Positions 1 through 9,022 of a DNA stretch of 12,814 nt are shown one piece after another. Source of the stretch: JBGOTP01 sp041476545. Lineage in GTDB: Bacteria; Acidobacteriota; Vicinamibacteria; Vicinamibacterales; CAVVIG01. Each line of letters begins with the position of its first letter. The first letter of the stretch is position 1. The notes beneath the pieces are model-generated. The model was not told where the DNA came from and ran no database searches. It was given only the letters and a program-made list of their open reading frames with translations. The DNA lies in assembly GCA_041476545.1 (NCBI GenBank), contig JBGOTP010000126.1, positions 1 through 12,814 on the forward strand. The letters are read 5' to 3'. Position numbers and translations under genes: made by a program.

Positions 1-2126
1 ACAACGCCTTCGATCTGCTCTCCACGCAGTTGAGCAAGAACGTCGTCGGTCTGGTTGAAGGGAGCGACCCCAAACTCAAAGACACGTACGTGATGTTCGG
101 CGCGCACCTCGATCACATCGGCTACCGTCCGACCGGAGGTGCCCGACCCGAGAGCGGGAACTGCCGGCGGACGCAGGAGTCGGTAGCCGCCGCCGTAGCA
201 GCGGGACAGGGTGGACAGGGTGGACGCGGCGGCGCCGGGGGCCGAGGCGGCGCACCCGCCGTGGCAGCTCCCCCGCTGCCGCCCCTCGACCAGCAGGACA
301 CGATCAACAACGGGGCCGACGATGACGGGTCGGGATCGACGGCGCTGATGTCCATCGCGAAAGCGTTTGCGACGGGGCCGAAACCGAAGCGATCGGTCGT
401 GTTCGTGTGGCACACAGGCGAAGAAGCCGGGCTCTATGGGTCGCGTTACAACGCAGACTTCCCGGTCGTGCCGCTCGAGAAGGTCCAGGCGCAGCTGAAC
501 ATCGACATGATCGGCCGCGATGATTGCGACAACCTGAACGGCGACTACTCGAACTCCGTGTTCATCGTCGGCGCCGACCGGATCAGCACGGATCTCCATA
601 ACCTCATCGTCGACACCAACGCGACGAAGACCAGGCCGTTGACGCTCGACTACGAGCTGAACGACACGAACGATCCGGAAAACATCTATACGCGCAGCGA
701 CCACTACAGCTATGCGCTGAAGGGGATTCCGATTGCGTTCTTCACGACCGGCCTGCACAAGGACTATCACCAGGTGAGCGACTCGGTGGAGAAAATTCTC
801 TTCCCGAAGATGGCACGCATCACGCAGCTGGTCTACGAAACGGGTTTCAACGCGGCGAATACGGACCGGATCCTCGAACGCGACAACAAGGGACCAAGGA
901 CCGGCAAGGGATTCGTCGGCCGGGTGGTTTCTGCGCAGAGCACCCCCCTCCGCCGATCGGGCGGTGCCGAGCGACATGTGACGCTCGCTGCACCACGCGT
1001 CGCGCCGATTGGGTCAGTGCGATGGAGCGACGCGCAGCGGTCGCTGGTCGCGACCTACGGGCGCGACGGCCGCGCGAGCAGCGAGCTGGCCACGCTCCTC
1101 AATCATCCCGCGCTGACCGCGAGCGTCATGGCGGTCGGCAAGTACTTCGCCGAAGAATCCACGCTGTCGCCGCGCCACCGCGAGATCCTGATCCTGCGCA
1201 CGGCGTGGCTGTGTCGCAGCGACTACCTCTGGTCGCGCCACGCGGCGACCGCCAGACAGCTGAAGGTCGGCAACGCCGATCTTCGCCGCGTCGCGCAGGG
1301 CCCTGCTGCTCCCGGCCTCGATCGGTTCGAGGCAGCGCTGCTCCGTGCGGCGGACGAACTGTACCGAAACTCATCGATGTCGAACGCCACGTGGAGCGCG
1401 CTGTCGTCGCGCTACGACCAGCATCAGATGATGGACGCCACGTTCACGGTGCCGGCGTTCACGATGCTGGCGATGCTCGACAACTCGCTGGGCGTCCAGC
1501 TGGATCCGGACGCCGTGGATCACCTGCCTGCGGACATCCCCTACCGGATCGACGTCCCGGCCCGTGAGGCGCCGCTCGAGGTCGCGCGGATTCCGCCGCT
1601 CGAACCAGCGGACTGGACGCTGGCGATCCGGAAGATGCTGGATCCCACCGCCTCCGGCCGGAACGTCATCGCCGTGTATCGCACGTTCGCCAGGCATCCG
1701 GCGCTATACGCGCCGCGCCAACTGCTCTCGGAACACATTCGTCTGCAGAACACGCTCCCGGCGCACGAACGCGAGCTCCTCATCCTGCGCATGGGATGGA
1801 CCGGCCGGTCTGAGTACGAGTGGCAACAGCACGCGCGAACGGGACGAACCGCGGGACTGGACACCGGGCGTATCGCCGTCGGACCGGATGCTCCAGGATG
1901 GAGCGACGCCGATCGCGCCCTGCTGCGCGCGGCCGACGAGCTGTACCGCGATGATACGGTGTCGGACGCCACGTGGGCGGCGCTCACGCCGCACTTCGAC
2001 ATCAGGCAGATGATGGATGCGATCGTCACCGCCGGGGGCTACCGCATGGTGTCGACGGTGTTGAACGCGTTCGGCGTCCAACTGGAGCCAGGCGACGAAC
2101 GATTTCCTGTCGTCCCTGCGCGATAG
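1..2126 (+). CDS. M28 zinc aminopeptidase fused to two CMD/AhpD-like domains (5' partial)
   Basis: The frame is open from base 3, so the N-terminus, including any signal peptide, lies outside the window. Residues here count from the TTG at base 30. The M28 metal site is complete by comparison with Streptomyces griseus aminopeptidase: His26 in GAHLDHIG, Asp98 in GADDDGSG, the Glu131-Glu132 pair, Asp159 in NIDMIG and His247 in DYHQVSD. This predicts an active two-zinc exopeptidase. A Gly/Arg-rich insert (residues 59-74) sits between the first two ligands. Past residue ~290, where many M28 enzymes end, the frame continues into two tandem carboxymuconolactone decarboxylase-like domains. Their cores are LILRTAWLCRSDYLWSRH (about bases 1188-1241) and LILRMGWTGRSEYEWQQH (about 1779-1832). 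They resemble each other strongly, so an internal duplication is likely. Neither has the CxxC of AhpD; the first keeps one Cys and the second none. The role of the fusion is unknown. The gene converges on the CusF-like gene 36 bases away. Confidence 0.85.
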   Translation, partial: NAFDLLSTQLSKNVVGLVEGSDPKLKDTYVMFGAHLDHIGYRPTGGARPESGNCRRTQESVAAAVAAGQGGQGGRGGAGGRGGAPAVAAPPLPPLDQQDTINNGADDDGSGSTALMSIAKAFATGPKPKRSVVFVWHTGEEAGLYGSRYNADFPVVPLEKVQAQLNIDMIGRDDCDNLNGDYSNSVFIVGADRISTDLHNLIVDTNATKTRPLTLDYELNDTNDPENIYTRSDHYSYALKGIPIAFFTTGLHKDYHQVSDSVEKILFPKMARITQLVYETGFNAANTDRILERDNKGPRTGKGFVGRVVSAQSTPLRRSGGAERHVTLAAPRVAPIGSVRWSDAQRSLVATYGRDGRASSELATLLNHPALTASVMAVGKYFAEESTLSPRHREILILRTAWLCRSDYLWSRHAATARQLKVGNADLRRVAQGPAAPGLDRFEAALLRAADELYRNSSMSNATWSALSSRYDQHQMMDATFTVPAFTMLAMLDNSLGVQLDPDAVDHLPADIPYRIDVPAREAPLEVARIPPLEPADWTLAIRKMLDPTASGRNVIAVYRTFARHPALYAPRQLLSEHIRLQNTLPAHERELLILRMGWTGRSEYEWQQHARTGRTAGLDTGRIAVGPDAPGWSDADRALLRAADELYRDDTVSDATWAALTPHFDIRQMMDAIVTAGGYRMVSTVLNAFGVQLEPGDERFPVVPAR
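204..251 (+). repeat. Gly/Arg-rich low-complexity insert inside the M28 domain
   Basis: This GC-rich imperfect repeat of Gly codons encodes GQGGQGGRGGAGGRGG, followed by an Ala/Pro-rich stretch. It lies between the first metal ligand (His26) and the second (Asp98), a surface-loop position in M28 enzymes. A similar Gly/Arg run occurs in the unrelated TldD-like protein encoded at 9023-10798. Confidence 0.7.
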
Positions 2127-2162
2127 CGTTACCCGCCTGCCCCCCAGTTGATTCGGGACGGG

Positions 2163-2573
2163 TCACTTGGATGGGATCGGCTTGGCAACTGCTGCGATAT
2201 CCTCCAGCCAATAGTCACCGCCGCTCGACACGACCTTCGCGGTGACTTGGTCACCGGGCGAAATGTGTTCCAGGAGCCCTCCATCTTTCACCGGGTACGC
2301 CATCGTCATGGCTCCCATGAACCCCGGGATATTCTCGTGGTCCACTGTCACTTTTTTTCCGGCTTTGTCGACCGCCACGACTTTCCCTCGCAGGTCGAAT
2401 CGCTGTGGCTGCGCTGTCGGTGGCTGCGCCGTCGGTGGCTGCGATGCTGGGGCCGGTGGCGTCTCACTTTGCCTGGGCTGTGAACCGCAGCCGGTCAGTG
2501 CGAGGCACAGGCTCACGGCACCAACCGACAAGATGATCGAAATCTGTGTTCCTGTCTTCACGGGTCGTCGCAT
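2163..2573 (-). CDS. CusF-like copper-binding lipoprotein
   Basis: This is a 136-residue exported lipoprotein. A short hydrophobic segment ends in the lipobox LTGC with Cys29. A Pro/Gln-rich tether with repeated PTAQP units (about 40-57) precedes a small beta-barrel domain (about 60-130) of the CusF/copper-binding type. The metal motif is His79 followed by FMGAMTM, giving Met86, Met89 and Met91. E. coli CusF uses His36, Trp44, Met47 and Met49, so the Trp position appears to be Met here. The family binds Cu(I)/Ag(I) in the periplasm and hands it to an exporter or partner. The ATG is supported by a strong Shine-Dalgarno sequence, AAGGGAGG (2580-2587 on the minus strand), 6 bases away. It lies 54 bases behind the TonB-receptor gene and is probably the last gene of that operon. 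The family is clear; copper as the ligand is inferred from the motif. Confidence 0.85.
   Translation of the reverse strand: MRRPVKTGTQISIILSVGAVSLCLALTGCGSQPRQSETPPAPASQPPTAQPPTAQPQRFDLRGKVVAVDKAGKKVTVDHENIPGFMGAMTMAYPVKDGGLLEHISPGDQVTAKVVSSGGDYWLEDIAAVAKPIPSK
2406..2450 (-). repeat. 15-bp tandem repeat, three copies, in the lipoprotein tether
   Basis: Three tandem 15-base units start at 2406, 2421 and 2436. The first two differ at one base and the third is more diverged. They encode the Pro/Gln-rich PTAQP-type tether between the lipidated Cys and the metal domain. Being a multiple of three, copy-number change would alter tether length without a frameshift. Confidence 0.75.
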
Positions 2574-2599
2574 AGTCGTCCTCCCTTAGAAAATGGTCG

Positions 2600-2622
2600 C
2601 CTGACGCGTGAAAAGCGTCTGG
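2600..2622 (-). other. Small hairpin between the receptor and lipoprotein genes
   Basis: The arms at 2600-2607 and 2615-2622 pair over 8 positions with one mismatch around a 7-base loop (core GACGC/GCGTC). It lies in the 54-base gap between the receptor stop and the lipoprotein start. There is no good U-tract on the minus strand, so it may be an mRNA-processing or weak attenuation element rather than a terminator. It may also be chance. Confidence 0.3.
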
Positions 2623-2627
2623 TCTCT

Positions 2628-4862
2628 CTAGTAGTGAAAACGATACCGCAGGCCCGCGGAAATCTGCCGCGGGCTATTGTAATGCGTACCACCAAACGTA
2701 TTGCTCTCATCGAGGAGAAAGTGCGTGTTCCCGACGTTCAAGGCGCTCACGATCGCCGTCCACCGCTTCCCGAGTGTCTTGCTGCCCTGAAGACTCACGA
2801 TCGCGTGTGCCGGCTTGTGGGCCGGGCCGTCGCCCTCGAGAAACCCCGAGCCGTACGCGATCGACCCGGATACCGACGCGCCGGCCATGAGTTCCACGTC
2901 CACGCCAGCCGTCAGCGTATCGCGCTGATCGTGGTCGAGGAAGAAGTACGAGTCGCTCGGCGGTTCGAACGCCGTCAGGCCACCGGTGACCGCGCCTCGA
3001 CCCTCGATGAACTGATGGGAGTACGCGAAGTGCGATTGAGCCCGCTGGCCTCGAGGTGACCGCACCGTGGCTTCCCATCCCCGGATCCTGGCCGTGTCGA
3101 TCGTCAACGGCAGGAAGATGTTCGAGTTCCCAATGACGTCGTGGTCGAAGAAATTACGTCCGCGCGTGTGGAAGTAGTCAAGATCCACGGCCCAGCCGCG
3201 CGCGGGGATCGCGACGCCCACCTCATATCGTTCGTCGCGTTCGCCCTTGAGCGGGAGAAGTCCGAATCCCTGGTTCACGGCAAGATCGAGCAGCGGCCCG
3301 GACACCGTCGTCAACGGTGGGGCCTGATAGGAACGCCCGTAGGAGCCTCGGACCGCACACTCACAGCCCGGCAGGCGGATGACCGCGCCGACACGTGGGT
3401 TGATGGCGGACTCAGTCACCCCACCCGAAAAGCGAGTGGCCCGAACGCCGCCGCTCAAAGTCAATCGATCGGTCGCCGCAAACTGATCTTGTGCGAACGC
3501 GACTTCGATGTTGCCGGTTGGCGCCTCTGCCTGATTCAAGGTCACACCGCCACTGCCTGATCGGAGTCCAAACAGGACGTCATCGTGCTGATAGAACCCG
3601 TACACGCCTGCCTGGCCGCTATGGCGTCCGCGTGACGCCGCGAGAACCGCCTGGCCGCCGACGTACTGGAAGACGCGGTGATCGGTGGTGACGATGGGGT
3701 CGTTCGTTCCGCCGTCGAACGCGGCGCGGTTGTAGTGGTAGAACGGCGAGACCTTCAGGAACGCACTGGACCCGAGGGTGTGCAGCCAGGAAAGATTGAC
3801 GAAGCCATCCCGCTCGCGTTGATGATCGTCGATGCCGGCGTCCTGATCCTCCCGCGAGTTTGGGATCTGGTAGTGGTCGGCACGGACCGATCCGACAACC
3901 CGGATCTGATCGGCGGTCGTGGCCTTGTAGATCCACGACCCGAAGCCGCCGACGCCCGTGCCTCGGTCGTGAATGGTGTCGGCCACGGGAGTCTCCAGGC
4001 CCAGGTCGGTGTGGTTCGCGTTGACGCTGACGTAGTACGCCGACCGGTCGCTGTGATCGCCGAGACTGAACTGGTCGTTGGTCTCGTGCAGGTTGCCGTA
4101 GTTGACCTGCAACTCCGCCTCGCGGGCCCGCTCGAAACCCGATCGTGGCACGACGTTGAACACGCCGTACGTGCGATCGCCGAACTCGGCGGAATAGCCG
4201 CCGCGCTGGATCTCGATCGTCTCAATGTCTTTTGGATCGAACTGCGGTCCAACGGTGCCCGCGATGTTGGTATTGGGGACCGGCACGCCGTCGACCAGCC
4301 AGGACACCTGATGTCCGCCGCGGATGTGCAACTGGTCGTGAATCATGTACGAACCGGGCACGAACTGCGTGACGACGTCCATGCTGTTGCTCCGGAGGGC
4401 ACCTGGGGTCCCTGCGATCTGGTCCCGTGTGACGAGGCTTTCGGTCGTGATGGACTTCAGGTTGACGGTGCCTTCCGTGCCAATGACGTGCACGGTCTCC
4501 GACATCGCTCCAAGCGACAATGCCAACGCGAGGGACGTCACCGTCCCTGACCGGACGATGATCCGTTGTTCCACCGTCTGAAATCCCTGCCTGGTTACTG
4601 AAATGGTGTATTCGCCCGCCGGCACGGTTGGCAGCGAGAATTTTCCCTCGGCATCCGTCTGCCCTTGCGCGCGCCAGCTCGATAGCTGTGCGCGCAGCGT
4701 GACATCCGCCTGCGGGACGGCGAGGTGTTGCGGATCTGTCACGTCGACGCTGACGAGGCCAAAAATACCTGTGGCCTGTGCCGCGGCCACATCAGGCGCC
4801 AGCACGAATACGCACGCGATCGCCAACCACATGACTGGCGACTTCAACTTTCCTGATCGCAT
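2628..4862 (-). CDS. TonB-dependent outer-membrane receptor with carboxypeptidase-regulatory-like domain
   Basis: This encodes a 744-residue outer-membrane receptor. The ATG at 4862 is chosen because GGGGGAG (4871-4877, minus strand) lies 8 bases upstream and a good signal peptide follows, with hydrophobic residues ~11-22 and AAAQA near 26-30. The open frame continues upstream to 5363, but that part overlaps another gene in a different frame and looks non-coding. Residues ~31-120 form a carboxypeptidase-regulatory-like beta-sandwich. Residues ~135-245 are the plug, with HIRGGHQVSWLVDGVPV and the IETIEIQRGGYSAEFGD segment. The remainder is the 22-strand-type barrel, and the chain ends in an aromatic residue (RYRFHY) as expected for BAM-dependent insertion. 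Such receptors use TonB energy to import a ligand. The ligand cannot be read from the sequence. Position between a Cys/His-rich exported protein and a CusF-like lipoprotein suggests a metal such as copper. Confidence 0.88.
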   Translation of the reverse strand: MRSGKLKSPVMWLAIACVFVLAPDVAAAQATGIFGLVSVDVTDPQHLAVPQADVTLRAQLSSWRAQGQTDAEGKFSLPTVPAGEYTISVTRQGFQTVEQRIIVRSGTVTSLALALSLGAMSETVHVIGTEGTVNLKSITTESLVTRDQIAGTPGALRSNSMDVVTQFVPGSYMIHDQLHIRGGHQVSWLVDGVPVPNTNIAGTVGPQFDPKDIETIEIQRGGYSAEFGDRTYGVFNVVPRSGFERAREAELQVNYGNLHETNDQFSLGDHSDRSAYYVSVNANHTDLGLETPVADTIHDRGTGVGGFGSWIYKATTADQIRVVGSVRADHYQIPNSREDQDAGIDDHQRERDGFVNLSWLHTLGSSAFLKVSPFYHYNRAAFDGGTNDPIVTTDHRVFQYVGGQAVLAASRGRHSGQAGVYGFYQHDDVLFGLRSGSGGVTLNQAEAPTGNIEVAFAQDQFAATDRLTLSGGVRATRFSGGVTESAINPRVGAVIRLPGCECAVRGSYGRSYQAPPLTTVSGPLLDLAVNQGFGLLPLKGERDERYEVGVAIPARGWAVDLDYFHTRGRNFFDHDVIGNSNIFLPLTIDTARIRGWEATVRSPRGQRAQSHFAYSHQFIEGRGAVTGGLTAFEPPSDSYFFLDHDQRDTLTAGVDVELMAGASVSGSIAYGSGFLEGDGPAHKPAHAIVSLQGSKTLGKRWTAIVSALNVGNTHFLLDESNTFGGTHYNSPRQISAGLRYRFHY

Positions 4863-4905
4863 AACACACACTCCCCCAAAAGACGTGAGTTCGCGGAGTT
4901 CCTTC

Positions 4906-4949
4906 CGCTCAATGGCCGGCACCTGCCGGCACTTACGTAACGTTGAGCG
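4906..4949 (-). promoter_or_regulatory. Nested inverted repeat in the leader of the receptor gene
   Basis: The 92-base gap between the Cys/His-rich gene and the receptor gene holds an outer 7-bp perfect inverted repeat: CGCTCAA at 4906-4912 and TTGAGCG at 4943-4949. Inside it are an inner 6-bp hairpin (GCCGGC at 4915-4920 and 4925-4930) and the overlapping palindromes TTACGTAA (4933-4940) and AACGTT (4939-4944). It could fold as a two-level RNA structure ahead of the receptor ribosome-binding site, or act as an operator. No known metal-regulator box is recognised. Confidence 0.5.
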
Positions 4950-4954
4950 TGGAA

Positions 4955-5338
4955 TCAGGCGCGAGGAGGCGGAGCGTCGGGAACGAGACCGGAATCGAAC
5001 GGACGCAATTCGACATGTGCGGGCAGTGGCGAGATGGCAGCCGGCTGCGAAGCAGCGATCGGCGCCCCGAGTACGGCCGCCGATCCAAACGCACGGGCGA
5101 TCAGAGTCGCAGCGCCGTCGGTCGTGCCGCGGCACGAACAAGACGGTGTCGTCGATGCCGCCTGCGGGTGGTGCATCGGGCAGACCTGGCCGTCCCCATG
5201 AGAACACGTGCATGCGACGCCGCCAAACGTGATCGGCATCGCGGCGCACACGGCCGCCGGCGTGAGGCACCAGAGGCAGAACTGGGACAGCAGCCACCCA
5301 GTCGCGAAACGGGACAGCTGACGCCGGAACAACAGCAT
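4955..5338 (-). CDS. Small exported Cys/His-rich protein, probable metal-associated hypothetical
   Basis: This 127-residue protein matches no named family that I recognise. The N-terminus (MLLFRRQLSRF, then a hydrophobic stretch to ~33) reads as a signal peptide or membrane anchor. It is followed by a dense metal-ligand cluster, CTCSHGDGQVCPMHH (residues 43-57), and a CSC at 67-69. An Ala-rich hydrophobic segment (~75-95) and a Pro-rich tail complete it. The ATG at 5338 is preferred; a GTG at 5356 would add six residues, and neither has a clear Shine-Dalgarno. Codon-position behaviour and the ordered Cys/His/Met pattern favour this frame over the overlapping upstream extension of the receptor frame. 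It begins the cluster with the receptor and the CusF-like lipoprotein, so binding copper or a similar soft metal in the envelope is a reasonable inference. Confidence 0.65.
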   Translation of the reverse strand: MLLFRRQLSRFATGWLLSQFCLWCLTPAAVCAAMPITFGGVACTCSHGDGQVCPMHHPQAASTTPSCSCRGTTDGAATLIARAFGSAAVLGAPIAASQPAAISPLPAHVELRPFDSGLVPDAPPPRA

Positions 5339-5346
5339 CGGGTTGC

Positions 5347-5375
5347 AGTTTACCACGCGCCAAATCCGCGTGTCG

Positions 5376-5376
<1 letters not shown>
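5347..5376 (-). promoter_or_regulatory. Possible promoter giving a near-leaderless start for the metal cluster
   Basis: On the minus strand, GCGACA (5371-5376, four of six matches to TTGACA) and TAAACT (5347-5352, four of six matches to TATAAT) are 18 bases apart. Transcription would begin about at the ATG at 5338, which lacks a Shine-Dalgarno. The -35 overlaps the clpA stop codon. Matches are weak and could be chance in this high-GC background. Confidence 0.2.
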
Positions 5377-7877
<2,501 letters not shown>

Positions 7878-7889
7878 AGGATAAGAGTA

Positions 7890-8204
7890 CTACGCTTCCT
7901 CGACTACTGCTCTCAAAGGATAGCCGGCCTCGCGGGCGAGCGACACCACCTTGTCAGCCTTGGTCTCCGCCACTTCCCAGGGATAGATGCCCGCAATCCC
8001 CCGGCCGTTGAGGTGGACGTGCATCATGATGCGATAGGCTTCCGACGGCGACTGCTGGAAGACCGTCTCGAGCACGTGCAGCACGAAATCCATTGTCGTG
8101 TAGTCGTCGTTGAGCAGAACCACCTGATAGAGCGTCGGGTCCTGCTTCTTGGTATCGACGCGCTCTTTGACGGCGCCGTCTGTCTGATCCTGGCGGTCGG
8201 CCAC
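7890..8204 (-). CDS. clpS: ClpS, N-end-rule adaptor for ClpA
   Basis: This 104-residue adaptor binds the ClpA N-domain and delivers proteins with destabilising N-terminal residues. The ligand pocket is intact compared with E. coli ClpS: Asn32, Asp33 and Asp34 in LLNDDYTTMDF (E. coli Asn34-Asp36), Met38 at the gate position, and His64 in MMHVH (E. coli His66). The downstream AETKADKVVSLAREAGYPL segment is typical of the family. The first ~22 residues are a flexible, charged arm, as usual. The start is GTG at 8204 with only a weak Shine-Dalgarno. It precedes clpA by 12 bases in the usual clpS-clpA order. The length is normal and nothing looks degraded. Confidence 0.95.
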   Translation of the reverse strand: MADRQDQTDGAVKERVDTKKQDPTLYQVVLLNDDYTTMDFVLHVLETVFQQSPSEAYRIMMHVHLNGRGIAGIYPWEVAETKADKVVSLAREAGYPLRAVVEEA

Positions 8205-8229
8205 GGTTCAGCCTAACACCAACTCGGAA

Positions 8230-8257
8230 AGTGAAAAGTTAGAAGTGAAAAGTCAGA
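8230..8257. repeat. 14-bp tandem repeat, two copies
   Basis: The 14-base unit AGTGAAAAGTTAGA (8230-8243) is followed at once by AGTGAAAAGTCAGA (8244-8257), differing at one base. It is A-rich against a GC-rich background and lies in the 69-base gap between the Uma2 and clpS genes, in the clpS upstream region. Confidence 0.7.
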
Positions 8258-8273
8258 AGGACCGCGGTTCGAG

Positions 8274-8825
8274 CTAAGACTGCCGCGGGAAGAGGTCGTC
8301 GACCGGCATCGACCATCCTGGCACGGCTGGCTCCGCGTCGGCGATTTCGCCGCGTCCATGCACGGACGGGTTCGTCGGATCGGCGGCGCGGTAAACACGC
8401 ACAAGCTTCTCCCGCTGGATATCGACGTCCCACACGACCAGCGTTCCGGCGGCGAAATAGTCCGCGCGCTTGGCAGCCAGGCGGACCTCGGCTGCTGGCC
8501 CGTAGTCGCCCTTGCTCCGGATCTCGACCGCGAAGACCGGAGACCCGTCGATGAAGTCGTCCGTCAACGGGCCCACATGGAATGCCGCGTCGGGACTGAA
8601 CGACCGGCGATTTGGCAAGTCGACGATGAAGCCGGCGTTATCGCCAATGGCATAACCGTGGCCCACCCGACGCGCGTACTCTCGAAGGCTGGCAACGATC
8701 TCGCCTGATGTGTACCCGTGACGACCGCCGGCCGGCGTCATGTGGACAATCTCTCCGCCGACGAGCTCAGCCTTCTTTCGCACAAGCCGCAGATCGTCGA
8801 GCGTCGCGGTCCCCATCGATCCCAT
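8274..8825 (-). CDS. Uma2-family (DUF820) PD-(D/E)xK nuclease-like protein
   Basis: This 183-residue protein has the Uma2 layout: an N-terminal E-V/L-x-G-G-E-I segment (AELVGGEIVHMTPAG, 19-33), then SPDAAF with Asp79, VEIRSK with Glu101, and KRADYFAAGTLVVWDVD with Lys119. These fit the PD-(D/E)xK fold; Asp79 and Glu101 are the likely metal ligands and the Lys assignment is less certain. Uma2 proteins are numerous in cyanobacteria, Acidobacteriota and similar groups, and their biological role is mostly unknown. The ATG at 8825 is chosen because TAGGA lies 8 bases upstream on the minus strand; an in-frame ATG at 8816 is the alternative. The frame is open further upstream, but that part does not look coding. 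It lies 69 bases ahead of clpS on the same strand and may share its transcript, without an obvious functional link. Confidence 0.85.
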   Translation of the reverse strand: MGSMGTATLDDLRLVRKKAELVGGEIVHMTPAGGRHGYTSGEIVASLREYARRVGHGYAIGDNAGFIVDLPNRRSFSPDAAFHVGPLTDDFIDGSPVFAVEIRSKGDYGPAAEVRLAAKRADYFAAGTLVVWDVDIQREKLVRVYRAADPTNPSVHGRGEIADAEPAVPGWSMPVDDLFPRQS

Positions 8826-8992
8826 ACTGAAAATCCTACCATCGTCCTCTTCGTGAAGAAGCGTAGATTCTGTCCAAATGCGGCTGTTTTGAGGGCTGCA
8901 GACCTGAGAGGGGCAAGGTGCGTGCCAGAGGCAGAGTCGAGCCGGCGACGCGGGGGGGGACGCAGTGGCGCCACGACAGCGCCGACAGGCCA

Positions 8993-9017
8993 ATCGCTAT
9001 GCGTGGGAGATAGCGGT
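8993..9017 (-). terminator. Hairpin just after the second TldD-like gene
   Basis: The perfect 6-bp arms CGCTAT (8995-9000) and ATAGCG (9010-9015) surround a 9-base loop; one G-U and one A-T pair can extend the stem. It starts 6 bases after the stop of the pseudo-TldD gene. No U-tract follows on the minus strand, so intrinsic termination is only possible. A second palindrome, GTGGCGCCAC (8965-8974), lies further down in the same 197-base gap. Confidence 0.35.
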
Positions 9018-9022
9018 GTCGA

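Noticed and set aside
2127..2162. Bidirectional terminator between the convergent M28-CMD and CusF-like genes
   Set aside because: Only ACCCG/CGGGT with a long loop was found in the 36-base gap, and there is no T-tract.
4863..5363. Upstream extension of the TonB-receptor frame
   Set aside because: The extension is Arg/Ser-rich, precedes a good ribosome-binding site and signal peptide at 4862, and overlaps the Cys/His-rich gene in another frame.
8826..8993. Upstream extension of the Uma2 frame
   Set aside because: The translation is Cys/Arg/Pro-rich with no Uma2 similarity, and TAGGA with correct spacing supports the ATG at 8825.
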